From: Pseudorhodobacter turbinis
GTDB taxonomy: Bacteria > Pseudomonadota > Alphaproteobacteria > Rhodobacterales > Rhodobacteraceae
Direction: 5' to 3'
Assembly (NCBI RefSeq): GCF_005234135.1
Contig: NZ_CP039966.1
Location: forward strand, 1 to 64,000
DNA: 64,000 nucleotides
Position numbers and translations under genes: made by a program. Below are positions 1 through 8,319 of the stretch, piece by piece; within the stretch, counting starts at the first letter, position 1; every line of letters begins with the position of its first letter. The notes under the pieces were generated by a model, which was not told the DNA's origin, searched no databases, and saw only the letters and a list, made by a program, of their open reading frames with translations.

Positions 1-55
1 CGGCCGGAAACGTCGCAAAACCGCATAATCCAAAATTTATTTTAGCACCTGACAA

Positions 56-84
56 GGGGCGGCCCAACGGCCGTCCCTTTTTTT
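56..84 (+). terminator. Rho-independent terminator
   Basis: A GC-rich stem (GGGGCGGCC at 56-64 pairing with GGCCGTCCC at 69-77, loop CAAC) is followed by a run of T. It would end transcription of a gene that lies before base 1. Seen directly; activity is inferred. Confidence 0.8.
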
Positions 85-136
85 GTTTGCCTTATGGGTC
101 ATGCCCCGACCCTCGAACCTCCAGACAAACACATAA

Positions 137-154
137 CATACCGGATTTATTTCC
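137..154 (+). repeat. Partition-site inverted repeat, left arm
   Basis: CATACCGGATTTATTTCC is the exact reverse complement of 259-276. Shorter relatives with an ACCGG core lie between and after them (about 157-169, 247-256, 285-292). An array just upstream of parA1 suggests a ParA-operator or parS-type centromere. Function is inferred from position. Confidence 0.65.
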
Positions 155-258
155 CGTACCGGAATTACGTCGGACAAACATCCCCCCCTGAGACCATGGC
201 CTGTAATTTTATAGCTCCCACAAAAGATTATTACCTTTCGGGACTAAAATCCGGTGTT

Positions 259-276
259 GGAAATAAATCCGGTATG
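259..276 (-). repeat. Partition-site inverted repeat, right arm
   Basis: Exact 18-bp inverted copy of 137-154, ending 40 bases before the parA1 start. It probably overlaps or adjoins the parA1 promoter, which would fit autoregulation of the par operon. Related AAATCCGGT and TATCCGGTAT motifs recur after repA1 (23212-23251), linking this par unit with that replicon. Confidence 0.65.
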
Positions 277-316
277 ATATACAAAACCGGTAATAGAAAC
301 ATTACAGGTAAATCAA

Positions 317-985
317 ATGCCCGTTATCGTTATGGCCAGCCCGAAAGGCGGCGTTGGAAAATCAACCTGTGCCGTTTTGCTGGCTGCAGAATTTGCCCGC
401 ATCGGCGCACAGGTCACCGTATTGGACTGCGACCCCAACAAGTCCCTGTCTCGCTGGGCATCACACGGGTTGCCCAAAGGGGTCACGCTTCATGCCGAAA
501 TCGGCCGGTCAGAAATCGTGCCTGCGATCCGCAAAGCCGATGGGGACGGGCGGATCGTGATCGTCGACCTTGAGGGGATTGCCTCACAGCTTGTCAGCCG
601 TGCCATCTCTCAAGCCGATCTGGTTATTGTCCCGATGCAGCCAACAGCCCTTGATGCAGAGATCGGGTCAGAAGCCCTTGCCTTGGTGCGGGAAGAGGAA
701 GAAGCCCTTGGCCGGACCATCCGCCACGCCGTCGTTCTGACGAAAACCAACGCCGCTGTAAAAAGCCGTGTCCAGCGGGAATTGGAAATCCAATTGCGCG
801 GGGCAGGGATCGACATGATCGAACCCGCACTTGTCGCCCGCGCCGCCTTTTCAGAAATTTTTGCCTATGGCGGCGATCTGACGGCCATGTTGAATGATCC
901 GAAAATGGTCACCGGCGGCAAAATCGACAAGGCGCTGGAAAACGCCCAAGGATTCATGGAGGCGGTGTATGAGCGGCTCAAATAG
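317..985 (+). CDS. parA: ParA-family partition ATPase (unit 1)
   Basis: 222-residue Walker-type ATPase that would segregate the plasmid by binding nucleoid DNA and an adaptor-bound centromere. The deviant Walker A motif KGGVGKST is at residues 10-17 and the A' motif DCDP at 37-40. There is no N-terminal DNA-binding extension, so it belongs to the short (type Ib-like) ParA group, whose partner is usually a small ribbon-helix-helix protein. That fits the 90-residue downstream gene, which overlaps it by 17 bases. The start at 317 lies just after the ACCGG repeat array. Family assignment is firm; the plasmid partition role is inferred from context. Confidence 0.9.
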   Translation: MPVIVMASPKGGVGKSTCAVLLAAEFARIGAQVTVLDCDPNKSLSRWASHGLPKGVTLHAEIGRSEIVPAIRKADGDGRIVIVDLEGIASQLVSRAISQADLVIVPMQPTALDAEIGSEALALVREEEEALGRTIRHAVVLTKTNAAVKSRVQRELEIQLRGAGIDMIEPALVARAAFSEIFAYGGDLTAMLNDPKMVTGGKIDKALENAQGFMEAVYERLK

Positions 986-1241
986 ACTTGCAGGCCTCAT
1001 GGCGAAGCCGAAAACATCGACGGTCGCAGAGGTGCGCCGCGTCGATGAGGTCGGAGAGGCGAGAGGATTTGTAGACCGAACCCCCCGCAAGAAGCCTGGA
1101 CGCAAACCCAGTCCGCGCACCTATCAGCTGCATCCCAAAGTGCTGCCCGGGGTAGGGGAGGCGATTGCCCTTGAGGCAGAACGACTGGGGCTTACCCAAG
1201 GACAGCTGATTGAGCTTATGTGGCAGGCCTACGAGCCTTAA
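969..1241 (+). CDS. Small ParB-like partner of ParA unit 1
   Basis: 90-residue basic protein. Start chosen at ATG 969 because a strong GGAGG lies about six bases upstream, inside the parA1 end; ATG 999 is an alternative. The N-terminal half is basic and proline-rich. The C-terminal half (ALEAERLGLTQGQLIELMW) resembles the helices of ribbon-helix-helix DNA-binding adaptors. The 17-base overlap with parA1 implies translational coupling. It would bind the repeats upstream of parA1 and recruit ParA. The role is inferred from size and position; no family name is certain. Confidence 0.65.
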   Translation: MSGSNRLAGLMAKPKTSTVAEVRRVDEVGEARGFVDRTPRKKPGRKPSPRTYQLHPKVLPGVGEAIALEAERLGLTQGQLIELMWQAYEP

Positions 1242-1258
1242 TTGCATATTGAATAGGT

Positions 1259-1294
1259 TGCCATGCGAGCTTCTATCCAAAAGCTCGCATGGCA
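1259..1294. terminator. 14-bp hairpin between convergent par operons
   Basis: TGCCATGCGAGCTT (1259-1272) and AAGCTCGCATGGCA (1281-1294) are perfect inverted repeats with an 8-base loop. The hairpin follows the partner gene of unit 1 and faces the end of the second par operon. No T-run follows, so it could be a bidirectional terminator or an RNA-stabilising structure. Confidence 0.5.
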
Positions 1295-1405
1295 GCGAAA
1301 GCTGGATCTCCAACCATTGAATGCCGGTCAGGCGTTTTGATCAGTTGCGGTTCAGTCGGGCGCAGAGTCACCTCAGCGCGCAAAGCGCACGGACGAGGCA
1401 ACAGC

Positions 1406-1439
1406 ATAATAGATAACTATTACTAGTTACCTATTATCT
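1406..1439. repeat. GATAAC-type imperfect palindrome after par unit 2
   Basis: AATAGATAACTA and TAGTTACCTATT form a near-perfect palindrome just past the end of the small partner gene. The GATAAC/GTTATC core is also found upstream of parA2 (2404-2460). Shared motifs at both ends of the unit suggest this is its parS-like centromere. Inferred from sequence and position. Confidence 0.5.
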
Positions 1440-1727
1440 TCTGCGGCCATCGATCTCGGCATTGGCTGGGATATCTAAGCCACCGGCCCTCAGGCACTCA
1501 TACAGCAGCTCTTTCTGTGTCAATCGCCGCTTTTTTGCTTCGGCAGCAAATGCTTCCTTTATGGGCTTCGGTACATTTGTGAACGAGAATTGAACGCGCG
1601 GCGCATCCTTCAATGCTAAGGACTTAGCCCTGCTCACACTCGGAAAAGGTGCCGCCATCTCCTTGATCTTCCGAGCGCTATCATCGCCATCAAGATCATC
1701 TTCAAGATTTACACTTACTTTTGCCAT
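1434..1727 (-). CDS. Small ParB-like partner of ParA unit 2
   Basis: 97-residue protein, last gene of the repA2-parA2 group. Its start overlaps the parA2 end by 13 bases. The C-terminal half (FSFTNVPKPIKEAFAAEAKK and RRLTQKELLYECLRAGG) has the strand-helix-helix pattern of ribbon-helix-helix adaptors used with short ParA proteins. The acidic N-terminus (EDDLDGDDS) may contact ParA. It resembles the unit-1 partner in size and position but is clearly different in sequence, so the two systems should be compatible. Function is inferred. Confidence 0.65.
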   Translation of the reverse strand: MAKVSVNLEDDLDGDDSARKIKEMAAPFPSVSRAKSLALKDAPRVQFSFTNVPKPIKEAFAAEAKKRRLTQKELLYECLRAGGLDIPANAEIDGRRR

Positions 1728-2377
1728 GAGCTGCTCCTGTAGAAGTTGATAAGGCCCCTGCTTTGCAGATCAGCCAGAACAGATTGCGCGGACGTTTTGG
1801 CGGCCCCTTGTGGGGCCATACCTGTTGAAGTCATTTCCTTGAAACCCGTGCGATGTGCGCACATCGCGTTCAGTCGTGGGACATTCTGTGCATCCAAGGC
1901 GTCAATGATCGCTTGTGTGATGTTAGTGTGCGCATCCACGTCCATCATGACGACAAGGGCCCGAATTTCTCTTTCCATCGTCTCGGCAACGCTCTGCACA
2001 TGAGAGAAGGTGCGCTTCGCACCTTTAGCATCCGCCTCATTGGCTTTTGATGGTATAAGGATCAGATTTGCAGCAGCAATCGCGTGCATTGCCATCGCTG
2101 ACTTGAAACCTGCTGTATCCACGAAGATTGCATCATATGCAGGCTCGGACTTTTTGAGCGATTTAACCGTAGGAAGAAGCTTTTCATCATCTTCCTCGAA
2201 TAGCCAATCCAAGCGTGTTTGTTCCTTTTTTGCCCATGACTCCAAGTGACGCTGAGGGTCCGTGTCGATCACAGCAATTTTTGCACCGTCCGCGACCATT
2301 AGGCTGGCAAGTGCTGTAAGTAGCGTCGTTTTTCCCGCGCCGCCTTTTTCCTGAACTACGCTGATAACTTGCGTCAT
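1715..2377 (-). CDS. parA: ParA-family partition ATPase (unit 2)
   Basis: 220-residue ATPase with Walker A KGGAGKTT at residues 11-18 and A' motif DTDP at 38-41. Start chosen at 2377 because AGGAGG lies about five bases upstream; a longer frame to 2428 has no such site. It follows repA2 by about 80 bases on the same strand, giving a repA-parA-adaptor order. The gap between them carries GATAAC/GTTATC motifs that may be the operator. It is divergent enough from unit 1 to come from a separate replicon. Confidence 0.88.
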   Translation of the reverse strand: MTQVISVVQEKGGAGKTTLLTALASLMVADGAKIAVIDTDPQRHLESWAKKEQTRLDWLFEEDDEKLLPTVKSLKKSEPAYDAIFVDTAGFKSAMAMHAIAAANLILIPSKANEADAKGAKRTFSHVQSVAETMEREIRALVVMMDVDAHTNITQAIIDALDAQNVPRLNAMCAHRTGFKEMTSTGMAPQGAAKTSAQSVLADLQSRGLINFYRSSSWQK

Positions 2378-2403
2378 GGAGCCTCCTATTTTTCCCGCAA
2401 TAC

Positions 2404-2460
2404 TTAACAGATAACTGATAACAGTCAACGCTTAACAGGTAAGCCATAACCGTTATCTAT
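2404..2460. promoter_or_regulatory. Putative parA2 operator repeats
   Basis: Between repA2 and parA2 lie CTTAACAGATAA and CTTAACAGGTAA as direct repeats plus GATAAC and GTTATCTATC. The last resembles the palindrome at 1406-1439. These are likely binding sites for the small adaptor or ParA2. Inferred from repetition and position. Confidence 0.45.
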
Positions 2461-3197
2461 CATGACGCATTTCCCTTCCGTTCATACCACTTTCGGCAAA
2501 AACCAACAAAAGCGGCGTCAGCATTACGAGGGGCCTCACTCATCCACATCCGCCACTCTTGTTCTAAAAAATAGACGTCCCACGATGGTGCCGCTTCACG
2601 CGCACTTTCGTAGGCGGCGGCAGAGAGGCGCACTATTTCGGACAAACTTGTGGTTGATTGGTCTCCATAAACATCGAGAAACTCGGGCTTTGGAGTGATC
2701 TCCAAGATATCGTGTAGTAGCCTAAACCGATAATCCGGCATATGAGATTGATCTTCATCGGCTTTGCAGATGGCCTTTACGAGGCGCTTGAATTCCTTGG
2801 ACGTAGAAATTGACCCGGTTTTTAGCTGCAGCTTGTCCAGTCCGATCCGCCAAACATCCTGCTTACCACAATGCTTCCGGGCTAGCTCATAAAGACGGCG
2901 TTCCAAAGGCTTTCGTAACTGAAAATACGCCCTGTGAAGAGTTAGAACATTTTTGTTTTCAATAGCTTTTACAAGCCAGTCTCCCATCTCGAGTTCAACA
3001 CTCAAGAGTCTTCCGGTAGAATCCTCCTTGACGATACGCGCATCTGTGATGAACGAAATCGAACGCCACTCTCCAATCCCATGATCGTGAATATTGGTTT
3101 CGATCTGTGTAAATTGAAGACGGGTGAGGGAACGGCGCAACGTTGCATAGGCCTGCCCAGTCGTATGGGTAATCGCCCCCTTTTTAACGGGGTGCAT
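2460..3197 (-). pseudogene. repA: RepA replication initiator, 5'-truncated by IS
   Basis: Residues match the middle and C-terminal parts of the RPA-type initiator encoded at 22139-23182, e.g. VLTLHRAYFQLRKPLERRLY followed by ELARKHCG. The native part ends at 3167, where the IS3-family element begins. About 120 N-terminal residues and the upstream iteron region are missing. The first codons of the remaining frame (MHPVKKGAI) come from the IS terminus. The replicon is therefore probably dead, although its par genes remain. The order repA-parA-adaptor shows it was once a complete second replicon. Confidence 0.88.
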
Positions 3198-3206
3198 CTG
3201 TAGAAC

Positions 3207-4175
3207 TTACGCGGCCATTTTCAGTTTCATAGCGGGTGTGATGCCGCCGATGCCCATGTTCGGGCGGTCGTTGTTATATGTCCAGAGCCATTGTGTGGCC
3301 TGATCCTGAGCCTCCTCGATGCTTTCGATGATGTATTGATCCAGCCATTCATGCCGAACCGTCCGGTTGTAGCGCTCGACATAGGCGTTCTGCTGGGGCT
3401 GTCCGGGTTGGATGTGCTGGATCGTAACACTATGTTTCTCAGCCCATTTTCTCAGTGTTTCGCTGATATATTCCGGCCCATTGTCGACCCTGATCGTGCC
3501 CGGTTTTCCGCGCCATTCGATAATGCGATCAAGGCTGCGGATGACCCGTTCGGCAGGGAGCGAGAAATCAACCTCGATCCCCAGCCCTTCGCGGTTGAAG
3601 TCGTCCAACACATTCAAAAGCCGAAAAGCCCTGCCGTCGCCGAGGCGATCCGCCATGAAGTCCATGGACCAGGTCACATTCGGTCTGTTCGGGACCGCCA
3701 GAACGTCAGGCTTCTCCCGTTTCAGCCGCTTGCGCGGCTTGATGCGCAGGTTCAGTTCCAGCTCACAGTAGATCCGGTAGACCCGCTTGTGGTTCCACGG
3801 ATGCCCCTTCACGTTGCGCAAATGCAGGAAACACAGGCCAAATCCCCAAGTCTTGCGCGCATCCGTCAGCCCTGTCAGCAGATCGGCGATCACCTCGTTC
3901 TCGTCTTTCAGCTTCGGGCTGTAACGATAGCAGGTCTCGCTGACCTCGAAGGCCCGGCACGCCAGCGCGATGCTGACGCCCCGTCGCTCTACCGCCGTTT
4001 CGGCCATCTCGCGGCGCTGAGATGGCCCCGTTACTTTTTTCCGAGGGCTTCCTTCAATAAGTCCGCCTGCATGCTCAGATCTGCATACATCCGCTTCAGC
4101 CTGCGGTTCTCTTCCTCCATGGCTTTCATCTGGCTGACCATGGATGCATCCATGCCACCATACTTCGCACGCCAT
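3207..4175 (-). CDS. IS3-family transposase OrfB frame, copy 1
   Basis: Catalytic DDE integrase-type domain. The conserved acidic residues lie in WSMDFM, RVDNGPE and [10 protein letters not shown]. Only the part after the A6G site is likely made, as an OrfAB fusion continuing [12 protein letters not shown]; the first about 45 codons of the open frame overlap orfA and are not protein-like. A HTH_21-type segment precedes the core. The frame is intact, so the element may be active. Confidence 0.9.
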   Translation of the reverse strand: MACEVWWHGCIHGQPDESHGGREPQAEADVCRSEHAGGLIEGSPRKKVTGPSQRREMAETAVERRGVSIALACRAFEVSETCYRYSPKLKDENEVIADLLTGLTDARKTWGFGLCFLHLRNVKGHPWNHKRVYRIYCELELNLRIKPRKRLKREKPDVLAVPNRPNVTWSMDFMADRLGDGRAFRLLNVLDDFNREGLGIEVDFSLPAERVIRSLDRIIEWRGKPGTIRVDNGPEYISETLRKWAEKHSVTIQHIQPGQPQQNAYVERYNRTVRHEWLDQYIIESIEEAQDQATQWLWTYNNDRPNMGIGGITPAMKLKMAA

Positions 4176-4294
4176 TTGTAAAACGACGCATTGCTCATGC
4201 CATGTTCACGGCAAAGCTCGGCCACCGGCACACCACCTTCGGCTTGGCGCAGGATCGCAAGGATCTGGGGTTCGCTATATCTGGTCATTTTCAT
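4031..4294 (-). CDS. IS3-family transposase OrfA, copy 1
   Basis: 87-residue helix-turn-helix protein ([20 protein letters not shown], then [15 protein letters not shown]) with a C-terminal leucine-zipper-like helix, typical of OrfA in the IS407-type group. It ends at an AAAAAAG slippery heptamer (4034-4040, minus strand), which allows a -1 frameshift into orfB. It would bind the IS ends. Confidence 0.92.
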   Translation of the reverse strand: MKMTRYSEPQILAILRQAEGGVPVAELCREHGMSNASFYKWRAKYGGMDASMVSQMKAMEEENRRLKRMYADLSMQADLLKEALGKK

Positions 4295-4328
4295 TCAAAA
4301 TCTCCTCGTTCATCTTGCCGAGAAAATT

Positions 4329-6182
4329 CTACTTCCGCAGCCCCTTACTTTCGGGGGGGATTACCCCCCCCGTGTCGCTGCCGCGCTGGAAAATCCGGTA
4401 TTTTTTTCCCTGCCGGTCGGCGCTGTCAGGATGCGTGCGCGAGACATCAACCCATCCGCCTGAGGCCGCGATGAGGCTGATATCGAGATGCTTCATGCGC
4501 TCGATTTCATCCTGGTCATTCTCGCGGAGGTGATGCGCAATGCGACGCAGCCCGTCTTCATCGCGTTTTGCCACATTTGGTGACGGCTGGGGGGAGGGGG
4601 CCTTGCGCCCATCAGGCAGCTCCGCGAGCTTTCTATCCCGATCTTCTTGCGCAAATTTTCGGAAGGCCGAGGGCAGGGGGCTCCGGCTAAAGCCAATGGC
4701 GTCTTGCACGGCTTTGGCCTCGCCGGTGATTTCCGCGGCCTGTGCGGCCCTGCGGGCGCGATCTTCGGCATTTGTCGTCAGAACTGCCTCACGGGCAACC
4801 TGGTCCTGTAGGTGCCCGTCCAGTGCCGCCTGCGCGGCCTGTTCGATCTGGCTTTGCCGCTCTTTGGCCTGTGCCAGCGCTTGATCAGCCACGAGCTGGA
4901 TAGCAGGCGGCAAGCCATGAACGGCAAGGCCAGCGCCTGCACACTCCAGCGCCATCTGGCGGATAAAATCAGGTGGTCCTGTGAGCGTGACCGCAGGCCA
5001 ACCTTTTGCTTTTACCATCGCGAGCATGGTTGCTCGGGTTTCACGGGTGCTCTGCGATGTTGACAGTTTGTCACCATGATCGACAACCGTGGTCCCGTCC
5101 TTAAAGGTGATCTGCGGTGGCTTATCCGCCAAATCCACAAACTGGATCGCCTCGGCTGTCACAGGGTCAAGATGAAGCGCCGTGTAAGTGCGGCGCAACA
5201 GGGTGACTTTGAACGCCGCCGCCCGCGTGATCTTCTCACCTTCTGGCGAGGGTGCGCAGGTGATGGAGCCTATGGCAACATGGTCGGCTTTGACGTCGTT
5301 GGCATAGGCCTCTTTGGGCTCCTGAAAGGGCCCGAACGCAGCTTCCATCTTCGCAATGCTGTACTTTGAGCCAAAGGCCGAGGCTTTGGCAAATTCAGTT
5401 GATCCGATGATGCCAATGCGCGCCCCAGATCCAAACTTGCTAAAGGTCAGGCCCATGGCGCCAAGGCCGGTATGAAGCTCCTGCCAGCTGGACGCACCGG
5501 CGACAGTGGCGGCAAATTTCTGCTTCAACGGGGCAGGGATGGCCTGCGCGAAGGTCTCGAAGCCTGTGGTCTTTTCGAACTTCAGATCGCCAGAGGTTTT
5601 CGGACGTTTTCCGACTGCGCGATCCGCCGTCTTTTTTTGCCAGGCATCCGTATTGGGTTTCAGGACCGCGATCTTGCTGCCCGCCCGTTCAACGACATCA
5701 AAATCAAAACGTCCGCGATCATGCGACCAGCCCTGATCGAGCTCGATCTGACGACAGGCGGATTCTGCTTTTTGGTGATCATTCGATTTTGACCAGGTTT
5801 TGCCGGTGAGCGGATGGACTGTATTGGCGATGGCATGGATGTGTTTGCGCGGGCTGTCGTGATGCGTGCCAATGACAATCTGGTGCTCATCCAGCCCCAA
5901 GGCCGCAATCATGTCGTCCATGGCAGCCAACATCTGGTCATCGGTCGGCTGTTCTTGCTCATGCCAGGAGAGCACAAAATGATAATAAGGCTTTTGCACC
6001 CGGGCCGAGAGCTCCGAGGTGAGGATCATTTCCTCCGCCGCATCTTGCCAGTCTGTAGAGGCAATATTGTGCAGCTTGATGCTGATCGCTTTGCCGCAAA
6101 CATAAGTGATGCCGGGGCTAAAGGCATCCCGACCGCCACCGCTGCCCTTCTCGCCCGGCTTTTGGATGATTTCGCAGATCAT
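4329..6182 (-). pseudogene. Mobilisation relaxase, 3'-truncated by IS
   Basis: Relaxase/mobilisation nuclease of the VirD2/TraI-like type, which nicks oriT and leads the strand into the recipient. The metal-binding histidine motif is THHDSPRKHIH at about residues 106-116; Tyr27 in GITYVCGK is a candidate nucleophile. A charged, Ala/Gln-rich coiled region follows after about residue 430. Native sequence stops at 4366; the last codons (VIPPESKGLRK) come from the IS end. The nuclease domain is complete, so nicking may persist, but an unknown C-terminal length is lost. The start overlaps the upstream gene by four bases (ATGA). Confidence 0.85.
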
Positions 6183-6550
6183 GGCCGCAACGCCTTGCGG
6201 ATTTCGGCGCCGATCTTTTCAACAGCGGTGCGGGCCTCGTTGATCGCTTTTGTTACTTCTTGCCCCACATTCGTCAGGCGGCCGACATTGATCGCACGGG
6301 AGATCTGGTTGAGATTGGAGCCGATCTTGCCCAAATGGCCCAAGCTGAGCGTGATGTCCTTTTTCGCGGCCAAATACGGTGTGATCTGGCCGCGAATGAA
6401 GGCCGTCAGATAGTCCCGATGATCGGTAAACCCCGCCGCATCGGACCGTTCAATAAACGCCGCCAGCTCGTCATCGGTCACACGCTTATAAAGCTGATGC
6501 CCGGTGCGCCGCTTGCTTGATCTGGCCTTGCCATCCCCTGTTCTTGCCAT
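6179..6550 (-). CDS. MobC-like relaxosome accessory protein
   Basis: 123-residue basic protein with the MobC/TraJ-like pattern: a ribbon-helix-helix-like N-terminal half and then GKIGSNLNQISRAIN, the conserved region of the bacterial mobilisation family. It would bind oriT and help the relaxase open the DNA. Start chosen at 6550, with GAGG about six bases upstream; ATG 6562 is an alternative. It is coupled to the relaxase by an ATGA overlap. The 122-base gap upstream (6563-6684) has no gene and could contain regulatory or transfer-origin sequence. Confidence 0.8.
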   Translation of the reverse strand: MARTGDGKARSSKRRTGHQLYKRVTDDELAAFIERSDAAGFTDHRDYLTAFIRGQITPYLAAKKDITLSLGHLGKIGSNLNQISRAINVGRLTNVGQEVTKAINEARTAVEKIGAEIRKALRP

Positions 6551-6684
6551 GTCACGCCTCACTCACTTTTCTCTACCCGTCGGATGCCTTCAAATCTCAC
6601 CCAACACTTCCCCCTGTTTCGTTCACCCATTTTCCCTCCTACCGCCCAATCCGATCCCGCCGACGCCAGCTGGCGGAGAAGGGA

Positions 6685-7206
6685 TCAGTCAACATAACAG
6701 GCCGCCAATCCGTCCGACGCGAGCCCCTTAGGCCCGCTGCACATGCCGATATGCAATTCAATGTAGAACCATGCGATCACAGCCCCCAACCCCATGAACA
6801 CAAGTGCCAGAACGAGCGTCGTGATGCCGAGGATGAGTGTCCTTTTCGTGGACTGCGTATCTGCCGTGGTTTGGTTGTGTTTTACCATCTGGGTCGAAAT
6901 GCGTTCAGCGGACTTTTCGACGATTTGTGCGACGGCGTAGTCGGATTTGATGCGCGCCTCTTTTTCAACGCCGTGTACCGCCGCCTGGGTCAGCGCCGGA
7001 AGGGTTTCGAGGGCTTTGAGCATCTCGCGTCGGCCACGCTCCATGGTCCAGCTGTAATGATCGAAAGTAAGGATAACTGGCCAAAGCTCGTCGCGCTCGG
7101 AAAGCCCCAGCGCAGCTTTGATGCCGGTCAGCCGCGCGCGGTCGGCATCAGTTGGCGCACGACGGTAAATCTGTTCGAACAAAGTCTCGGGTATTGCCTC
7201 AGCCAT
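6685..7206 (-). CDS. Membrane protein of mobilisation operon (TraM-like position)
   Basis: 173 residues. The first about 120 are soluble and helical; then one strong transmembrane segment (LGITTLVLALVFMGLGAVIAW) and a short Cys-containing tail. I do not recognise a family with confidence. It overlaps the ParA/TraL-like gene by eight bases and precedes mobC and the relaxase. In RP4 the order traK-traL-traM accompanies traJ-traI, so a TraM-like role at the membrane is a reasonable but unproven guess. Confidence 0.6.
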   Translation of the reverse strand: MAEAIPETLFEQIYRRAPTDADRARLTGIKAALGLSERDELWPVILTFDHYSWTMERGRREMLKALETLPALTQAAVHGVEKEARIKSDYAVAQIVEKSAERISTQMVKHNQTTADTQSTKRTLILGITTLVLALVFMGLGAVIAWFYIELHIGMCSGPKGLASDGLAACYVD

Positions 7207-7909
7207 TGATCAAGCCCGCCTTTGTTAGCTCTTCACGCCAGATCCGCAGAGCCGCTTTGGCCCGCATCTTCGTCAGCACTGACGCCTCTGCCACCTCATC
7301 GATTTGGCCAATATGTGCCTTTGCATCGACCAGAAGCTCGATCACACGGCGATCGAGGGCGGGCATATCAATCACCGTCAGACCTTCGCGGCCGGTTCTC
7401 TCCAGCCACGCTTCCAAATATTTGAAGGGGTCATCAACCCGGCCATTTCGCACGATAATCCAATCCGTGACGCTGGCGGGCAGGCGGGCGATCTCATGGC
7501 TCAGTGCGACCATGGAATCGCGTGATTGGTCTATGACAAAAAGAATAACAAGCCGATCTCCAGTTTGCCGAAACAGGGCCTCGATGTCGGTTTTACCAAC
7601 CTCCGGGCGGTCTTCAATAAACCCGTCAGTGACTTCGCTGCCCCCGGCGGGCAGGTCGACCAAGACATCACAAGATCCGCTTAAAAATAATTCCAGAAGC
7701 TCATCGATGCCTTCAGGTTTGCGCACATTGATGCGCAAAACCGGATCGGGTTTCCCATCGAACAGGCGATGGATGCCGGGGTTATTGGGGTCGCCATCGA
7801 CCAGAGTGACAGGATGCTCGACCTGCTTTAAGGCTGCTGCGGTGTGGTGTGTCGCATGGGTTTTTCCGACACCACCCTTATCGCCATGAACGAGAATAAG
7901 CCGCTTCAT
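7199..7909 (-). CDS. TraL/VirC1-like ParA-family ATPase
   Basis: 236-residue P-loop ATPase with a ParA-type Walker A KGGVGKTH and A' motif DGDP. It sits between a TraK-like and a membrane-protein gene in a mobilisation operon, not next to a ParB partner. That position is typical of TraL (RP4) and VirC1, which bring the relaxosome to the transfer machinery. Start chosen at ATG 7909, which overlaps the upstream stop as TGATG, indicating translational coupling. His in place of Ser/Thr at the end of the P-loop is unusual. Role inferred from context. Confidence 0.78.
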   Translation of the reverse strand: MKRLILVHGDKGGVGKTHATHHTAAALKQVEHPVTLVDGDPNNPGIHRLFDGKPDPVLRINVRKPEGIDELLELFLSGSCDVLVDLPAGGSEVTDGFIEDRPEVGKTDIEALFRQTGDRLVILFVIDQSRDSMVALSHEIARLPASVTDWIIVRNGRVDDPFKYLEAWLERTGREGLTVIDMPALDRRVIELLVDAKAHIGQIDEVAEASVLTKMRAKAALRIWREELTKAGLING

Positions 7910-8319
7910 CAAAATTCCTCCGAGTCTGTCCGAAAGTCGGACGCCGTGCTTGTACGGGGTGTAGCGTTGTTCGGTTCAGGGGATGGCACGGCCGCAGTTA
8001 CAACCGCAGCTACGTCTACAGTCACGGCAGGTGGACGTGGGCCTTTGCGACCGCTGGTCTTGATCGGGGCCAGCCCGATTTCCTGACGTGCATCCTGCCA
8101 GTACCGTTTGAATGATGTCTGCGTGAGCCGCGCCTCTTGGGGTAATTTTGCCCTGACGATGGCATAGAGATCCACCAACTTTTCGCCCGCGCGCAGGCGT
8201 TCATGGATGGTCGGCGCAAGGGCAACCATGACCTCTTTGGTGGTCATGCCCCGGTCCGTATTACCGGCAGTTTTGAGGTCTTGCTTGATCTCGTTTAAGA
8301 GCTTCTTGTCAACGCCCAT
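7909..8319 (-). CDS. TraK-like oriT-binding protein candidate
   Basis: 136-residue basic protein, first gene of the mobilisation operon. The segment LVDLYAIVRAKLPQEARLTQ followed by TSFKRYWQDAR resembles the helix-turn-helix pattern of TraK-type accessory proteins. The tail (from about residue 90) is Ala/Pro/Val-rich and probably disordered. RP4 TraK has about the same length and coats oriT. The assignment rests on size, gene order and this weak motif. Confidence 0.55.
   Translation of the reverse strand: MGVDKKLLNEIKQDLKTAGNTDRGMTTKEVMVALAPTIHERLRAGEKLVDLYAIVRAKLPQEARLTQTSFKRYWQDARQEIGLAPIKTSGRKGPRPPAVTVDVAAVVTAAVPSPEPNNATPRTSTASDFRTDSEEF

Larger units (their letters stand above)
3168..4365 (-). 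mobile_element. IS3-family (IS407-like group) element, copy 1
   Basis: A 1198-bp element with terminal inverted repeats GGTAATCGCCCCC and GGTAATCCCCCCC (the latter read on the minus strand). Ends were fixed by comparison with copy 2 at 20194-21391. It holds orfA and orfB joined by an A6G slippery site. Flanks are TATG on the left and CCCC on the right, so there is no target duplication, unlike copy 2. The left flank is repA2 and the right flank is a relaxase gene, both truncated. This copy therefore marks a deletion or recombination junction, not a simple insertion. Confidence 0.92.

Noticed and set aside
3291..4181. Long open frame on the plus strand inside both IS3 copies (also 20317-21207)
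   Set aside because: It is the antisense shadow of orfB; the sequence is not domain-like, and the minus-strand DDE motifs explain the coding signal.
7199..7909. Third plasmid partition ParA
   Set aside because: No adaptor gene or repeat array next to it; its place in the mobilisation operon fits TraL/VirC1 better.
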